Origin: Deltaproteobacteria bacterium
Lineage (GTDB): Bacteria > Myxococcota > Kuafuiibacteriia > Kuafuiibacteriales > Kuafuiibacteriaceae
Assembly (NCBI GenBank): GCA_011526105.1
Contig: WYAZ01000135.1
Location: 1 to 64,000 of the forward strand
Direction: 5' to 3'
Length of the DNA stretch: 64,000 bases
Part shown: piece after piece, positions 50,638 through 59,857 of the stretch
Numbering within the stretch: the stretch's first letter is position 1
How the letters are laid out: the number at the start of each line of letters is the position of its first letter
Notes under the pieces: model-generated
What the model saw: the letters and a program-made list of their open reading frames with translations, nothing else
Told to the model about the DNA's origin: nothing
Databases searched by the model: none
Made by a program: the position numbers and the translations under genes

Positions 50638-51594
50638 ATGCAGGCGCCGCGCGAAATCCTCGAAAGCGCACTCGAGCGGCGCCGGCTCGATCCGCGCAGC
50701 CGCCGCGACGCGTATCGGCTCCTCAATGGACGTGGTGACGGTGCGCCGCCCGGGCTCACGCTCGACCGCTACGGCGACTGGCTGGTCCTGTCCTCGCGGA
50801 CGGCGCTGCCCGAGCTGCGTGCGTGGGGTGAGGCCGGGCTGGCTGCCACCGGTGGGGCTGGCGTCGTTCTCAAGCTGCGAGAGCGAAGAGCCGGCTCGGG
50901 TTCGAGCGAGGTCCTGCTGGGCCCAAGCCTGAATGGCCCGGTGCGGGTTCGAGAGGAAGATGCGGTGTTTCTCTGCGATCTCGATGGCTCACTCGGCACC
51001 GGGCTGTTTCTCGATCAGGCCGAGACGAGACGGTTCATCCGGCCGGGTTGTGCGGATCGTGAGGTCCTCAACCTATTTGCTCACACGTGCTCCTTCTCGG
51101 TCCACGCAGCTCTGGCGGGTGCTCGTCGGGTGACGAGCGTAGACATCTCCAAACGTGCGCTCGCGCGGGGACGGGAGAACATGAGCGAGAGCGGGCTGGA
51201 CCCCAACCAGCACCGCTGGTTCGCGGACGACGTGCCTGAACACCTCGCGCGGGCGGCCCGCCGGGGGCTGAGCTACGATCTGGTTGTTCTGGATCCGCCC
51301 ACCTTCGGGCGAGGCCGCAAGGGGAAGGTGCTGGCGCTCGGGCGTGATCTCGAGGCGCTGGTCGGACTCTCCGCGAGGCTGGTGGCGCCGGGCGGACGAC
51401 TCCTGGTCGCGTTTCACGGGGCGGGCCTCGAGGAGGAGCGAGCCCTCGAGGCCGCTTCGGCGGGAGCCGATGGCCGCGTGGTCACGCTCGCCCACCGCTT
51501 CGGTCTTCCAGACTGGGATCACCCCTCCGTGTCCGAGCCGGACGAAGAGGACCGCGGGGACTACCTCAGTACTCTTGTGCTCAATGTCGGTTGA
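50638..51594 (+). CDS. Class I SAM-dependent rRNA methyltransferase (RlmI-like)
   Basis: 318 residues with the RlmI/RlmK-type layout: an N-terminal PUA-like part (LTLDRYGDWLVLSSR), then the linker LDGSLGTGLFLDQAETRR, SAM motif I VLNLFAHTCSFSVHAALAGARRVTSVDIS and the catalytic-site motif DPPTFGRGRKGK. Family members make m5C in 23S rRNA. The catalytic Cys of RlmI-type enzymes could not be placed with certainty. The ATG at 50638 has AAGG seven bases upstream. The next gene starts 18 bases later on the same strand. Confidence 0.87.
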   Translation: MQAPREILESALERRRLDPRSRRDAYRLLNGRGDGAPPGLTLDRYGDWLVLSSRTALPELRAWGEAGLAATGGAGVVLKLRERRAGSGSSEVLLGPSLNGPVRVREEDAVFLCDLDGSLGTGLFLDQAETRRFIRPGCADREVLNLFAHTCSFSVHAALAGARRVTSVDISKRALARGRENMSESGLDPNQHRWFADDVPEHLARAARRGLSYDLVVLDPPTFGRGRKGKVLALGRDLEALVGLSARLVAPGGRLLVAFHGAGLEEERALEAASAGADGRVVTLAHRFGLPDWDHPSVSEPDEEDRGDYLSTLVLNVG

Positions 51595-51612
51595 GCGTAC
51601 CCATGAAGGGGC

Positions 51613-53685
51613 ATGAGTCAGGGCACGCCGGAACACCAGGTGGTCGCGCTGCTCCAGCGTGGAGACCTGCGTGGGGCGCATCAGCTTCTCCTCTCGCTCC
51701 AGCAACAGCGCCCCGATGACGCCGCTTTGCGTGCGCGGACGCAACAGGTCGAGGCGCTCATCCAGCAGCGGCTGCAGAGCGGGCTTCCCGTCGGCCCCTC
51801 GGCCGCGCCCGCGCCGGCCCCCGCTCAGAGCGGGTACGCTCCTGCCGAGCAGCCCTACGATGCGCAAACGCTCGCGGCCCTTCAGGCTCAAGTGCTCGCC
51901 GAGCCGGTGCGCTACGCCTACGCCTATCTTCAGGCCGGTCGCCTCGGGGAGTCGCTTCAGCTCCTGCGGATCGCGCTTGGGCGCGAGCCAGGCAATATGC
52001 AGGTCCGGGATCTCGCGCTCTACGTTGCGCGTCAGATTCAGCAACAGCAAGCTCAGGCTGCGGCACCTCCGCCGCAGTACGGCGCGTTTCCGCAGCCTCA
52101 GTACGGCGCGCCTGCGCAGCCTCAGTACGCGCCGCCTGCGCAGCCTCAGTACGCGCCGCCTGCGCAGCCTCAGTACGCGCCGCCTGCGCAGCCTCAGTAT
52201 TCACCCCCGGCCCCCAAGGGGCCTTCCGCTGCTCCCGCCGGTGCTGGTGCGCGGTTTCCGCAGGATGCGATCACCCATCGCACCGGCGAGATGCCCGCCT
52301 TCTTGGTCGACGACAATCCGGCCTTGGCCGCCGCGGCCGCGCTCCCCCCGCGGAGCCAAGTGCCAAGCCAAGTGCCACGCACCCCGCCCCAGGCCCCGCC
52401 CCCGGCGCCTGCGCCGCGGTATCCGCTCGATGCGCGGGCGAGCGAGAGCATGGAGATGTCTTTGGACGAACTCGCCATGCCGCCTCGTCCTTCGTACTCA
52501 CCCGAACCTCCGCGCGCTTCGGTACCACCTTCGGCCCCGGGTTCTTTCCCGCCGCCGGGCCCTGCGTCCGTGCCTCCCTCGGCGCCGGGCTCTTTCCCGC
52601 CCCTCGCCCACGGTTCCATGCCGCCTCCAGCGCGGTCCTCGGTTTCGGCGCTTTCGGGATACGCGCCTTCGATCTCGGTGCCCGCAGACGAACCTAGACC
52701 CGATCCCAACGAGGTGGTGCGGACGGCTCGTGAGATCGTGAAGGCCGCGGCACTCTCTGAGCTTCAGCAGGCCCGAGTCTCTGCGCCGAGCGCACCGGCG
52801 GCGGCGAAGGGGCCGGAACTCGCCATCGACATCGATGAGCCCTTCGAGGCGGTCCCGGTCGACTTCGACGAGGCGCCAGAGCCCGACGACGAGCCGGCGC
52901 CCGAGCTGGGTGAATGGCCCGGACCTCAGTGGGTCGACCGCTCGCTGCCGTCGGCGCCGAACCCCCTCTTGCGTGCGGGCCGGTCGGAGCCGACGCCCCC
53001 GCCGCTCGTGTCCCGGAGCGCGCCTCCCCCTGCTTCGCCCCGTTCGGCCCCGCCGGCCCTGCGGTCGGCGCCCCCGCCCGCGCATCGCTGGGATGCCGAC
53101 TCCTCCTCACCGGAGCAGGACGCGTTCTCCATCGAGGACGAGCCGATGGAGGCGTGGTCGGCCCCGGCCGCCGCGAGCCCGCCGCCGGAAGACCCGTTGG
53201 TCCGTGAAGCTCGCGAACGGGCGGACCGCATGCAGGCCGCCTTCGACCGCTATTCTCGACGCGACTCGGTGCCGACGGCCCCACCGGCCAAATCAGCACT
53301 GGAACCGGTGAACTACTCGGAGGGGCTGGGCGCCGATCTGCTCTCGGCGGACGCCGCCGCCACCGAGCTCGCGAGCGCCTCCGAACTGCCCGTGTTCGAC
53401 GATGCCGGGCCCGCGGAGGACGAGCCTCTCGAACTCGGCGACGACGAGGTGGCCTACGACGAGGTCTATGAGTTCGAGCCCGCCTCGGTTCCCCCGGCTG
53501 CGGCCGCGGCCTCGCGTGAAAACCCACCATACGAGCCGCAGATGGCGCTTGCTGATCCCGGGCCGGGGTTCGTATCAGCGCCCCGGAGCGCTCCCATGAG
53601 TGAGGAGGCGGTCATGCTCGACGCGTTGCTCGGCCAAATCCGAGCGCGTCGACGAAGCCCGTCGCGTCACCTGCCGAGCCTCTAG
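51613..53685 (+). CDS. Proline-rich protein with repeated QPQYAPPA units
   Basis: 690-residue cytoplasmic protein. The first 60 residues look like a TPR-type helical pair (EHQVVALLQRGDLRGAHQLLLSLQQQRPD, RTQQVEALIQQRLQ), and a second helical segment at about 85-140 (DAQTLAALQAQVLAEPVRYAYAYLQAGRLGESLQL) supports a TPR-like reading. Beyond that it is mostly disordered: YGAFPQPQYGAPAQPQYAPPA octad repeats, Pro/Ser stretches, acidic patches and a conserved-looking C-terminus MSEEAVMLDALLGQIRARRRSPSRHLPSL. Possible scaffold; no enzymatic motif. Confidence 0.8.
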   Translation: MSQGTPEHQVVALLQRGDLRGAHQLLLSLQQQRPDDAALRARTQQVEALIQQRLQSGLPVGPSAAPAPAPAQSGYAPAEQPYDAQTLAALQAQVLAEPVRYAYAYLQAGRLGESLQLLRIALGREPGNMQVRDLALYVARQIQQQQAQAAAPPPQYGAFPQPQYGAPAQPQYAPPAQPQYAPPAQPQYAPPAQPQYSPPAPKGPSAAPAGAGARFPQDAITHRTGEMPAFLVDDNPALAAAAALPPRSQVPSQVPRTPPQAPPPAPAPRYPLDARASESMEMSLDELAMPPRPSYSPEPPRASVPPSAPGSFPPPGPASVPPSAPGSFPPLAHGSMPPPARSSVSALSGYAPSISVPADEPRPDPNEVVRTAREIVKAAALSELQQARVSAPSAPAAAKGPELAIDIDEPFEAVPVDFDEAPEPDDEPAPELGEWPGPQWVDRSLPSAPNPLLRAGRSEPTPPPLVSRSAPPPASPRSAPPALRSAPPPAHRWDADSSSPEQDAFSIEDEPMEAWSAPAAASPPPEDPLVREARERADRMQAAFDRYSRRDSVPTAPPAKSALEPVNYSEGLGADLLSADAAATELASASELPVFDDAGPAEDEPLELGDDEVAYDEVYEFEPASVPPAAAAASRENPPYEPQMALADPGPGFVSAPRSAPMSEEAVMLDALLGQIRARRRSPSRHLPSL
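52093..52204 (+). repeat. 24-bp tandem repeats encoding QPQYAPPA
   Basis: Five head-to-tail copies at 52093, 52117, 52141, 52165 and 52189, with core CAGCCTCAGTACGCGCC; the middle three are identical. They encode the octad of the proline-rich protein. Confidence 0.85.
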
Positions 53686-53697
53686 GAGAGTCGATTT

Positions 53698-53823
53698 ATG
53701 GCCCGGGCTAAGAGCAAACAGAAGCGAATGCGAATGAAGCGTCGGATCAAGCTGACCAAGCAGAAGAAGATCCAGAAGAGCCGCATCGCGGCCGCCAAGA
53801 AGAGCACGAAGAAGAAGGCCTGA
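53698..53823 (+). CDS. 41-residue highly basic small protein
   Basis: Small gene between the proline-rich protein and convergent pcnB. ATG at 53698 with GGAGAG at 53685-53690 seven bases upstream, 12 bases after the preceding stop. The product (MARAKSKQKRMRMKRRIKLT, then KQKKIQKSRIAAAKKSTKKKA) is about half Lys+Arg with almost no acidic residues. That composition fits a ribosome- or nucleic-acid-binding peptide, broadly like AURKAIP1/COX24-type small ribosomal proteins, but no specific signature is claimed. The strong ribosome-binding site supports a real gene. Confidence 0.68.
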   Translation: MARAKSKQKRMRMKRRIKLTKQKKIQKSRIAAAKKSTKKKA

Positions 53824-53824
53824 C

Positions 53825-53849
53825 CCGAGCCCTCCGTCGGGCCTCGGAA
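53825..53849. terminator. Hairpin between convergent genes
   Basis: CCGAGCCC and GGGCCTCGG pair with one bulged C around TCCGTC, between the small basic protein stop and the pcnB stop. No T-run. A bidirectional transcript end is possible. Confidence 0.35.
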
Positions 53850-53850
53850 C

Positions 53851-55503
53851 TCAGGCGGGCTTGGCCCCCGAACGAGGGCCCGCTCGCCTTCGCCTTCGCC
53901 GCCGTCGCGGGCGTTCGCCCTCAGAGCTCTCGGACTCCTCGCCGGACTCTTCGTCCGGTAGGGGCTCCTCGTCTCCGACCTCGTCGGAGCCGTAAGCACG
54001 CTCTCGCCAGAAGCGCACGTCCTCGAGATCTCCGTTCTCCGCGAGGGTCTCGATCTCGAACAAGTCGATGGCGTCCTCGAAATACGAGCGGCGTGCCATG
54101 ACTGCGGGTGCGACTCGGCGTCGTCCTCGTTTTCCGGAGCTTCGAGGCAAACTTCGTTGCACCAAGAAGATCTGGCGGAGTCGCTCGCTCATCTTTCGAG
54201 TAACGCCGAGCTTGGTGCAGACCTCCGCCAGGTAGTCGGTGGTGAGTCGAAGATGCTGTGAGGGCTCGCTCTCGGCCTGGATCCCGCGCACCGGGAGGGA
54301 GAGAAGTGAGGCCAGCATCACTGTGTCGCTCACGCCCTGTCGTCGAACCAGCCGGTCGAGAGCGGAGAGATAGCTGAAGACGTCGATCTCCGGCGCACCC
54401 GGCTCGGACGGCGTCAGGTGCTCGAGCAGCTCCGGAAAGATCACGTCCAGGACGCCACACTCGTGGCCGAGGCGGATCGAACGCTCGGCTTGACCGCCCC
54501 GGAGGAGCTTGAAGGTCTCCTCGAGCAGCCTGGGCTTCGAGCAGCGGAAGATCTCTTGGCGATGCCGCTGCATCGACTCCAGCAACACGGGTTCGATGGC
54601 GAGCCCCCCCTTGGCGGCCAGCCGTACCGCGCGAATGATTCGAACCGGGTCTTCGCGGAGTCGGATCTCCGGGTCGCCGATCATGCGCAAGGTCCGAGAC
54701 TCGAGATCCGCGCGTCCACCGACGTGGTCGATGATGCGTCCGGTCTCCACGTCGTAGAAGAGCGCGTTCACCGTGAAGTCACGGCGGAGCGCGTCTTCTT
54801 CCTCGGTGCCGAACACGTTGTCCTGTCGGATGAGGAGATCCGAATCGGGTTCGTTCGGAAGGTTCGCTCGGAAAGTGGAGGTCTCGATGATCTTGCCTCC
54901 GCGAAAGTACACGTGCGCGAGGCGAAACCGTCTTCCGATGATGCGCGAGTTTCGGAAGACGGAGCGGATCTCCTCGGGGCGGGCGTCCGTGGCCACGTCG
55001 AAGTCCTTCGGCGTCATTCCGAGCCGGAGATCTCGGACGCAGCCACCCACGAGGTACGCGCGGAAACCGGCGCGACGCAGGCGTCTCACGACGTCGAGGG
55101 CGTCGCGGTCGATGAGGTGAAGCGGGATCTCAGGGTCCACCGGTAGCTTGGGCGGGGGGCCCAGCGGTCGACCATCCCGGCCGCGGTCTCGCCCCCGCCC
55201 CTGGTCTCGGCCTCGGCGCTGGTCGCGTCGGCTGCTGTCCCCGCCGCGTCGGCCCTCGGACTCACGCGAGGGCGCTGGACGCGGCCGTTCGACGGGGCCG
55301 ATGCGGGGAAGGAGCCGGTCCTCGCTGCGTCCGCCGCGCGAGCCCCCATTAACCCCGGACTCGGGGCCGGCCGGGAGTACCGGCGGGGCACCCGAGGGCG
55401 CCTGCGCGCGGGCCCCGACTTCGCCCCTCTTTCGTCTACGTCGACTCATACGCCAGTCTCGGAGCGCCCGAACTCTCCGGAGTGTCTCTACGATCCAGTC
55501 CAT
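53851..55503 (-). CDS. pcnB: Poly(A) polymerase PcnB
   Basis: Class II nucleotidyltransferase that adds 3' poly(A) to RNA. The catalytic fold shows YLVGGCVRDLRLGMTPKDFDVATDA (metal-binding D-x-D in DFDV), the PcnB-type signature SRIIGRRFRLAHVYF that separates it from CCA-adding enzymes, RRDFTVNALFYD and EDPVRIIRAVRLAAK. The N-terminal 110 residues are disordered and RG-rich (RDQGRGRDRGRDGR), and the tail is acidic then Arg-rich (RPRRRRRRRRAGPRSG), an RNA-binding feature. The start at 55503, 11 bases after speA, is chosen for operon context; ATG 55449 is an in-frame alternative. Confidence 0.92.
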   Translation of the reverse strand: MDWIVETLRRVRALRDWRMSRRRRKRGEVGARAQAPSGAPPVLPAGPESGVNGGSRGGRSEDRLLPRIGPVERPRPAPSRESEGRRGGDSSRRDQRRGRDQGRGRDRGRDGRPLGPPPKLPVDPEIPLHLIDRDALDVVRRLRRAGFRAYLVGGCVRDLRLGMTPKDFDVATDARPEEIRSVFRNSRIIGRRFRLAHVYFRGGKIIETSTFRANLPNEPDSDLLIRQDNVFGTEEEDALRRDFTVNALFYDVETGRIIDHVGGRADLESRTLRMIGDPEIRLREDPVRIIRAVRLAAKGGLAIEPVLLESMQRHRQEIFRCSKPRLLEETFKLLRGGQAERSIRLGHECGVLDVIFPELLEHLTPSEPGAPEIDVFSYLSALDRLVRRQGVSDTVMLASLLSLPVRGIQAESEPSQHLRLTTDYLAEVCTKLGVTRKMSERLRQIFLVQRSLPRSSGKRGRRRVAPAVMARRSYFEDAIDLFEIETLAENGDLEDVRFWRERAYGSDEVGDEEPLPDEESGEESESSEGERPRRRRRRRRAGPRSGAKPA

Positions 55504-55514
55504 CCGGGGTCGTT

Positions 55515-57524
55515 TCAGGCAGTCTTTTGGATCTCGTCCGGCCGCTCTTCCGGCGCCGGCCGCACGGAGCGGTTCTCCTTGGGAAGAACGCTGTTGAGCA
55601 ATGACTCCGCCAACTCGGGCTGTTCGAGGTACGTGTACCCGGCCATCCCGGCCTCGAAGTGCTTCACGAGGTTCGCGCTCTCTTCGAAGGTCATGTGCCC
55701 CTCCTGGAGCGCGTCTTCGATGGAGGCGCGGAGGCGCTGCATGAGCGCGCCCGAGTCATAGAGCACGTAGGAGAGCACGTCCTTCACCTTGTCGCCGTTG
55801 ATCACGTGGCGAACGGTGTAGCCGCGCTCCTTGTCGAACGCGATGTGCACCGCGTTGACGTCACCGAAGAGGTTGTGAAGGTCTCCCAAGACCTCCTGAT
55901 AGGCCCCCACCAGAAAGACCCCGAGGAAGTACGGCTCGCCCACGCGGTGTGTGTGCAGCTCGAGCGCGTTCTTTACGTCGTGCAGGTCGATGAACTGGTC
56001 GACCTTTCCGTCGCTGTCGCAGGTGAGGTCCGCCAGGATACCGAGCTGCGTGGGCTTCTCACGCAAGCGGTGAATCGGCATCACGGGGAACAGGGCGTCG
56101 ACCGCCCATGAGTCCGGCATGCTCTGAAACACCGAGAAGTTGCAGAAGTAGATGTCCGCGAGTGTCTTCTCCAGGCCCTCGAGATCGTCGGGGACGTAGG
56201 AGAGCTCCTTGCAGATCTTCCAGATCTTCGTGGCGCTCGCCCAGAACAACTCCTCGATGCGCGCACGCATGACGAGGTTGATGATGCCGTGTCGGAACAA
56301 GGAGAGGGCGTCTTCCTTGAGCTTGAGGCCGTCGTGGTAGGCCTCCTGGTAGTTCTTCTTGGTGATGCCGGCGTAGACCTCCCACATGTCGTGGAGGATC
56401 TGAGGCTCTTCCTCTTTGGGCCGCTGCACCTCTTTCTCGGGATCGCGGAAGGAGGCGGCGTTGTGACCGAGGACGTTGAACACCAGCACCGAATGGTGGG
56501 CCACCATCGCCCGCCCGGACTCGGTGATGATGGTGGGGTGCGGGATATCGCCGCCGTCCAGAGTGGAGGAGATCTCACCGATGATGTCCGCCGCATACTC
56601 CTCGAGCGTGTAGTTCTTGGATGCGTGGAAGTTCGTCTTGGAGCCGTCGTAGTCGACCGCGAGGCCGCCGCCGCAGTCGAGGTACGCGAGCGGGGCGCCC
56701 ATGCGATAGAGGTCCGCGAAGATGCGGGCGGCCTCGTCGAGCGCCTCCTTGACCGCGCGAATGGCGGTGATCTGCGAGCCGATGTGGAAGTGCAGGCACA
56801 CCAAGCTGTCGAGCATGCCCTCCGTTCGCAGTCGCTCGACGACGCCCACCATCTCGGCCGCGGTCAAACCGAACTTCGAGCTATCCCCGCCGGACTCGGC
56901 CCACCGGCCCGAACCCCGAGCGGAGAGCTTGGCTCGGACGCCGATGCATGGCTTCACGCCGAGGCTCCGAGAGGCGGCGATGATGGTCTCGAGCTCCTGG
57001 AAACGATCGACGATGATGAGGGTGGTGATGCCCAGCCGCTGGGCGAGGAGCGCGGTCTCGATGTAGGCGCGGTCTTTGTAGCCGTTGCAGATGATGAGGC
57101 CGTGCTTTCGGTGCATCATCGACACCGCGATCAGGAGCTCCGGCTTGCTGCCGACCTCGAGCCCCAGGCCGTGTCGCTTTCCGAACTCGACGAGTTCCTC
57201 CACCACGGGACGGTGCTGGTTGACCTTGATGGGCATGGCGGGAACGTACTTGCCCTTGTATTCGAACTGCTCGATGGCCTTGTGGAACGCGGAGCACAGC
57301 TCGTGCATTCGCTGCTCGAGGATGTCCGAGAACCGCAGCAGGAGGGGCATCGACAAGCCTCGGCGAACGAGGTCATCGACCACGCGCTTCATGTCGATCC
57401 GTCCGCCGTTCTCGCCGAAGGGTGTGACCTCGACGTGTCCCTCTTCGTTCGTCGTAAAGTAGCCGTTGCTCCAACCCGAGATGTTGTAGAGTTCGGCGGA
57501 ATCCTTGGCGGTCCAAAGCTTCAT
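55515..57524 (-). CDS. speA: Biosynthetic arginine decarboxylase
   Basis: 669-residue PLP enzyme making agmatine from arginine for polyamine synthesis. Visible features are the PLP-lysine region YVPAMPIKVNQHRPVVEELV (near residue 100), LEVGSKPELLIAVSMM, IICNGYKDRAYIE, HFHIGSQI, YLDCGGGLAVDYDG and a C-terminal block VFQSMPDSWAVDALFPVMPIHRL. Length is as expected for SpeA (about 630-660). The start ATG at 57524 faces the divergent PgpH gene across a gap of about 100 bases. pcnB follows 11 bases after its stop. Confidence 0.96.
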   Translation of the reverse strand: MKLWTAKDSAELYNISGWSNGYFTTNEEGHVEVTPFGENGGRIDMKRVVDDLVRRGLSMPLLLRFSDILEQRMHELCSAFHKAIEQFEYKGKYVPAMPIKVNQHRPVVEELVEFGKRHGLGLEVGSKPELLIAVSMMHRKHGLIICNGYKDRAYIETALLAQRLGITTLIIVDRFQELETIIAASRSLGVKPCIGVRAKLSARGSGRWAESGGDSSKFGLTAAEMVGVVERLRTEGMLDSLVCLHFHIGSQITAIRAVKEALDEAARIFADLYRMGAPLAYLDCGGGLAVDYDGSKTNFHASKNYTLEEYAADIIGEISSTLDGGDIPHPTIITESGRAMVAHHSVLVFNVLGHNAASFRDPEKEVQRPKEEEPQILHDMWEVYAGITKKNYQEAYHDGLKLKEDALSLFRHGIINLVMRARIEELFWASATKIWKICKELSYVPDDLEGLEKTLADIYFCNFSVFQSMPDSWAVDALFPVMPIHRLREKPTQLGILADLTCDSDGKVDQFIDLHDVKNALELHTHRVGEPYFLGVFLVGAYQEVLGDLHNLFGDVNAVHIAFDKERGYTVRHVINGDKVKDVLSYVLYDSGALMQRLRASIEDALQEGHMTFEESANLVKHFEAGMAGYTYLEQPELAESLLNSVLPKENRSVRPAPEERPDEIQKTA

Positions 57525-57622
57525 GGTTGGGCCTTTCTAGCGAACATCCCCCGGATCTGCGAGCTATCTTTGTCGCCAGGTGGACGTTGCCCCAGAGGGG
57601 CCTTTTGGGCACCCTCCGGGAC

Positions 57623-59857
57623 GTGGTTGCACCCGTTCGCGATGGGCCGGAGGCCCCGGATGGGGGCCCCTCCCTAGAGCGTCGCGCCTGGTTCCTGCGC
57701 GAGCTCAACATCTTGTTCCTGCTGCTCCTCCTCACGGGCGCGGCGGCGTTGCTCCTTTCCCCGCGAAACGACGACGAGCTTCTCGGCTTGCCCGAGTTGG
57801 TCGCCGGGGAGCGCGCGCCGAGGAACATCAAGGCGCCTCGCGACTTCGCCATCCTCGATCCGGGCACCACCACCGCGCTCCGGGCGGAAGCGAGTCGCTC
57901 CGTGCGGCCCGTGTATGACCTGCAGGTGGGCTACGGCCGGCGCGCCGAGGAGCGAGTGGGCCGCTCGTTTGCGATCCTTCGGGCGGACGAAGGCGAGCCC
58001 GACCGCGATCAACTCGAGAGCTTCATGCGGGCACTCGGCCTCTACTTCGACGCCGCCGACCTTCAGATCCTTGGCCGCGCGGGTTTCTCCGAGGCCGTGG
58101 GCGATGCAGTGGTCATGGTCGTGCGCGCGCTCTCGGAGCGCCAGGTGGTCTCCGACAAAGAGCTTCTCAAGCTCGAGGCCAAAGACGGCTTTCAACTCCG
58201 AGTCCTCCAACCCGATGGCCGCGTCTCGCACGAGGAGAGCGTGCTCGAAGCGAGTGAGCTGCTCGGCATCGACGAGGCCAGGACCGAGGTCGATCAGATC
58301 GTGGCCGAGCGTCTCGCGCACTTGAGCGCGGACCAACGCCGCGGCGTCGCGCTGCTCGCGAAAAGGCTTCTTCGCCCCAACATCGATCGTAACGAGGACG
58401 AGACCAAACGACGAGCGGCCAGCGCCAGTGAAGCGGTCAAGCCGGTCGTCATCCCGCTCAAGCGCGGCGAGCTGATCCTGAGAGCGAACGAGCAAGTGTC
58501 CACGCGGCATCTCCTCATCCTCGACGGCATCGCGCACGAACTCGAAGGCGAGCATCGCTTCGCGTTGCCGGCGGGCAACGCTTTGCTCTTGCTCCTGCTC
58601 CTGGTCAGCGCCTACCAGTTCGCGAGACAGACCAAGCTCGTCTATCTCTCCACGCACCGAGACCTCACCTTCGTCGCCACGGTTTGCTTCATCAACCTCG
58701 TGTTCCTGTGGAGCGGGTACAAGCTCGCGAACTGGCTCCCCGAGGTCATGGCGCCCCACATCACCGTCGAGACCGCGCGGTATCTCCTGCCGGTCGCGGG
58801 ACCGGTGTTGCTGCTTCGGTTCGTGCTGGGCTCGCGCGTGGCGATGACCTTCGTGCCGGTCTCCGCCTTGCTCGCAGGATGGATCATGGACCGGAGCCTC
58901 GAGCTGACGTTGTATACGCTGGTGGGTGCGCTCGCGGCGGCTGCGGTGTCGCCGGGCTTGCAGCCGCGAAGGCGCCTCTTCTCGGCGGGTCTCTACGCCG
59001 GCTTCCTGCAAGCGCTCATCGTGGTCACCTTGTCCTTCTTTGCGCGTGGCTTTGATCTCTACGAAACCGCGACCGGGGCCGGCGCCGCCCTGGGGTCGGG
59101 CCTGCTCTCCGTGCTCGGTGTGCTCATCTTCGTCCCCATCGCGGAGGTGCTGTTCGGCTACTCGAGCAAGCTCCGGCTCGAGACGTTGGCCAATCTGAAC
59201 CATCCCTTGCTGCGTGAGCTCCTGGTTCAGGCGCCGGGCACCTATCACCACTCCATCGTCGTGGGGGCGCTCGCCGAGGCGGGGGCCAACGCGATTGAAG
59301 CCGACCCCCTCTTGGCGAAGGTGGGTGGCTACTACCACGACATCGGCAAGCTCAAGGCGCCGCAGCTTCATGCCGAGAACCAGCGAGGTGGAACCGGATC
59401 GTTGCCCCCCGAAGCCTCGACCTCGGGCCTGCGGGCGCACGTCGCGGACGGGCTCGAACTCGGCGCTCGAAATCGTCTCGGCGCACAGGTGCTCGAGATC
59501 ATCGCTCAGCACCACCCGGGCCCCGCACAGCCTCGGCCCACCTCCAAAGAAGCCGGTTTGGTGCTCCTGGCGGACGCGATTGAAGTGGAGGCGTCGAGTG
59601 AGATCGCCGCTCGTCCTCTCGATCCCATGACCCTCGGCGCGATCGTCGAGCGAGTGACCCGCGAGCACCTCTCGGCCGGGCATCTCGATGAGTGCCCCCT
59701 GACCTTCCACGAAGTCCATCGTTCCACGTCGGTCTTCGTGGAGGTGCTGCACAGCATGCTCGCCCGGCATCGTCGGCCGCCCCCCGCATCCCCGTCGCAC
59801 ATCGAGGATCCGCGCGTCGTGTTCTCCTCGACTCAGCTCGAGGACCCGCCGAACTGA
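57623..59857 (+). CDS. pgpH: 7TM-HD family phosphodiesterase (PgpH-like)
   Basis: 744-residue membrane protein of the 7TM receptor with HD hydrolase type, which degrades c-di-AMP in characterised members. One N-terminal membrane segment (LNILFLLLLLTGAAALLLS) precedes an extracellular 7TMR-HDED domain (about 70-315). Seven helices follow, then a cytoplasmic HD domain with APGTYHHSIVVGALAEAGANAIEADPLL, GGYYHDIGKLKAP and EIIAQHH. Start uncertain: GTG 57623 leaves room for a promoter facing speA; TTG 57605 (AGAGGGG four bases upstream), TTG 57587 and TTG 57527 are in frame. ybeY starts on the last base of its stop. Confidence 0.91.
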   Translation: MVAPVRDGPEAPDGGPSLERRAWFLRELNILFLLLLLTGAAALLLSPRNDDELLGLPELVAGERAPRNIKAPRDFAILDPGTTTALRAEASRSVRPVYDLQVGYGRRAEERVGRSFAILRADEGEPDRDQLESFMRALGLYFDAADLQILGRAGFSEAVGDAVVMVVRALSERQVVSDKELLKLEAKDGFQLRVLQPDGRVSHEESVLEASELLGIDEARTEVDQIVAERLAHLSADQRRGVALLAKRLLRPNIDRNEDETKRRAASASEAVKPVVIPLKRGELILRANEQVSTRHLLILDGIAHELEGEHRFALPAGNALLLLLLLVSAYQFARQTKLVYLSTHRDLTFVATVCFINLVFLWSGYKLANWLPEVMAPHITVETARYLLPVAGPVLLLRFVLGSRVAMTFVPVSALLAGWIMDRSLELTLYTLVGALAAAAVSPGLQPRRRLFSAGLYAGFLQALIVVTLSFFARGFDLYETATGAGAALGSGLLSVLGVLIFVPIAEVLFGYSSKLRLETLANLNHPLLRELLVQAPGTYHHSIVVGALAEAGANAIEADPLLAKVGGYYHDIGKLKAPQLHAENQRGGTGSLPPEASTSGLRAHVADGLELGARNRLGAQVLEIIAQHHPGPAQPRPTSKEAGLVLLADAIEVEASSEIAARPLDPMTLGAIVERVTREHLSAGHLDECPLTFHEVHRSTSVFVEVLHSMLARHRRPPPASPSHIEDPRVVFSSTQLEDPPN

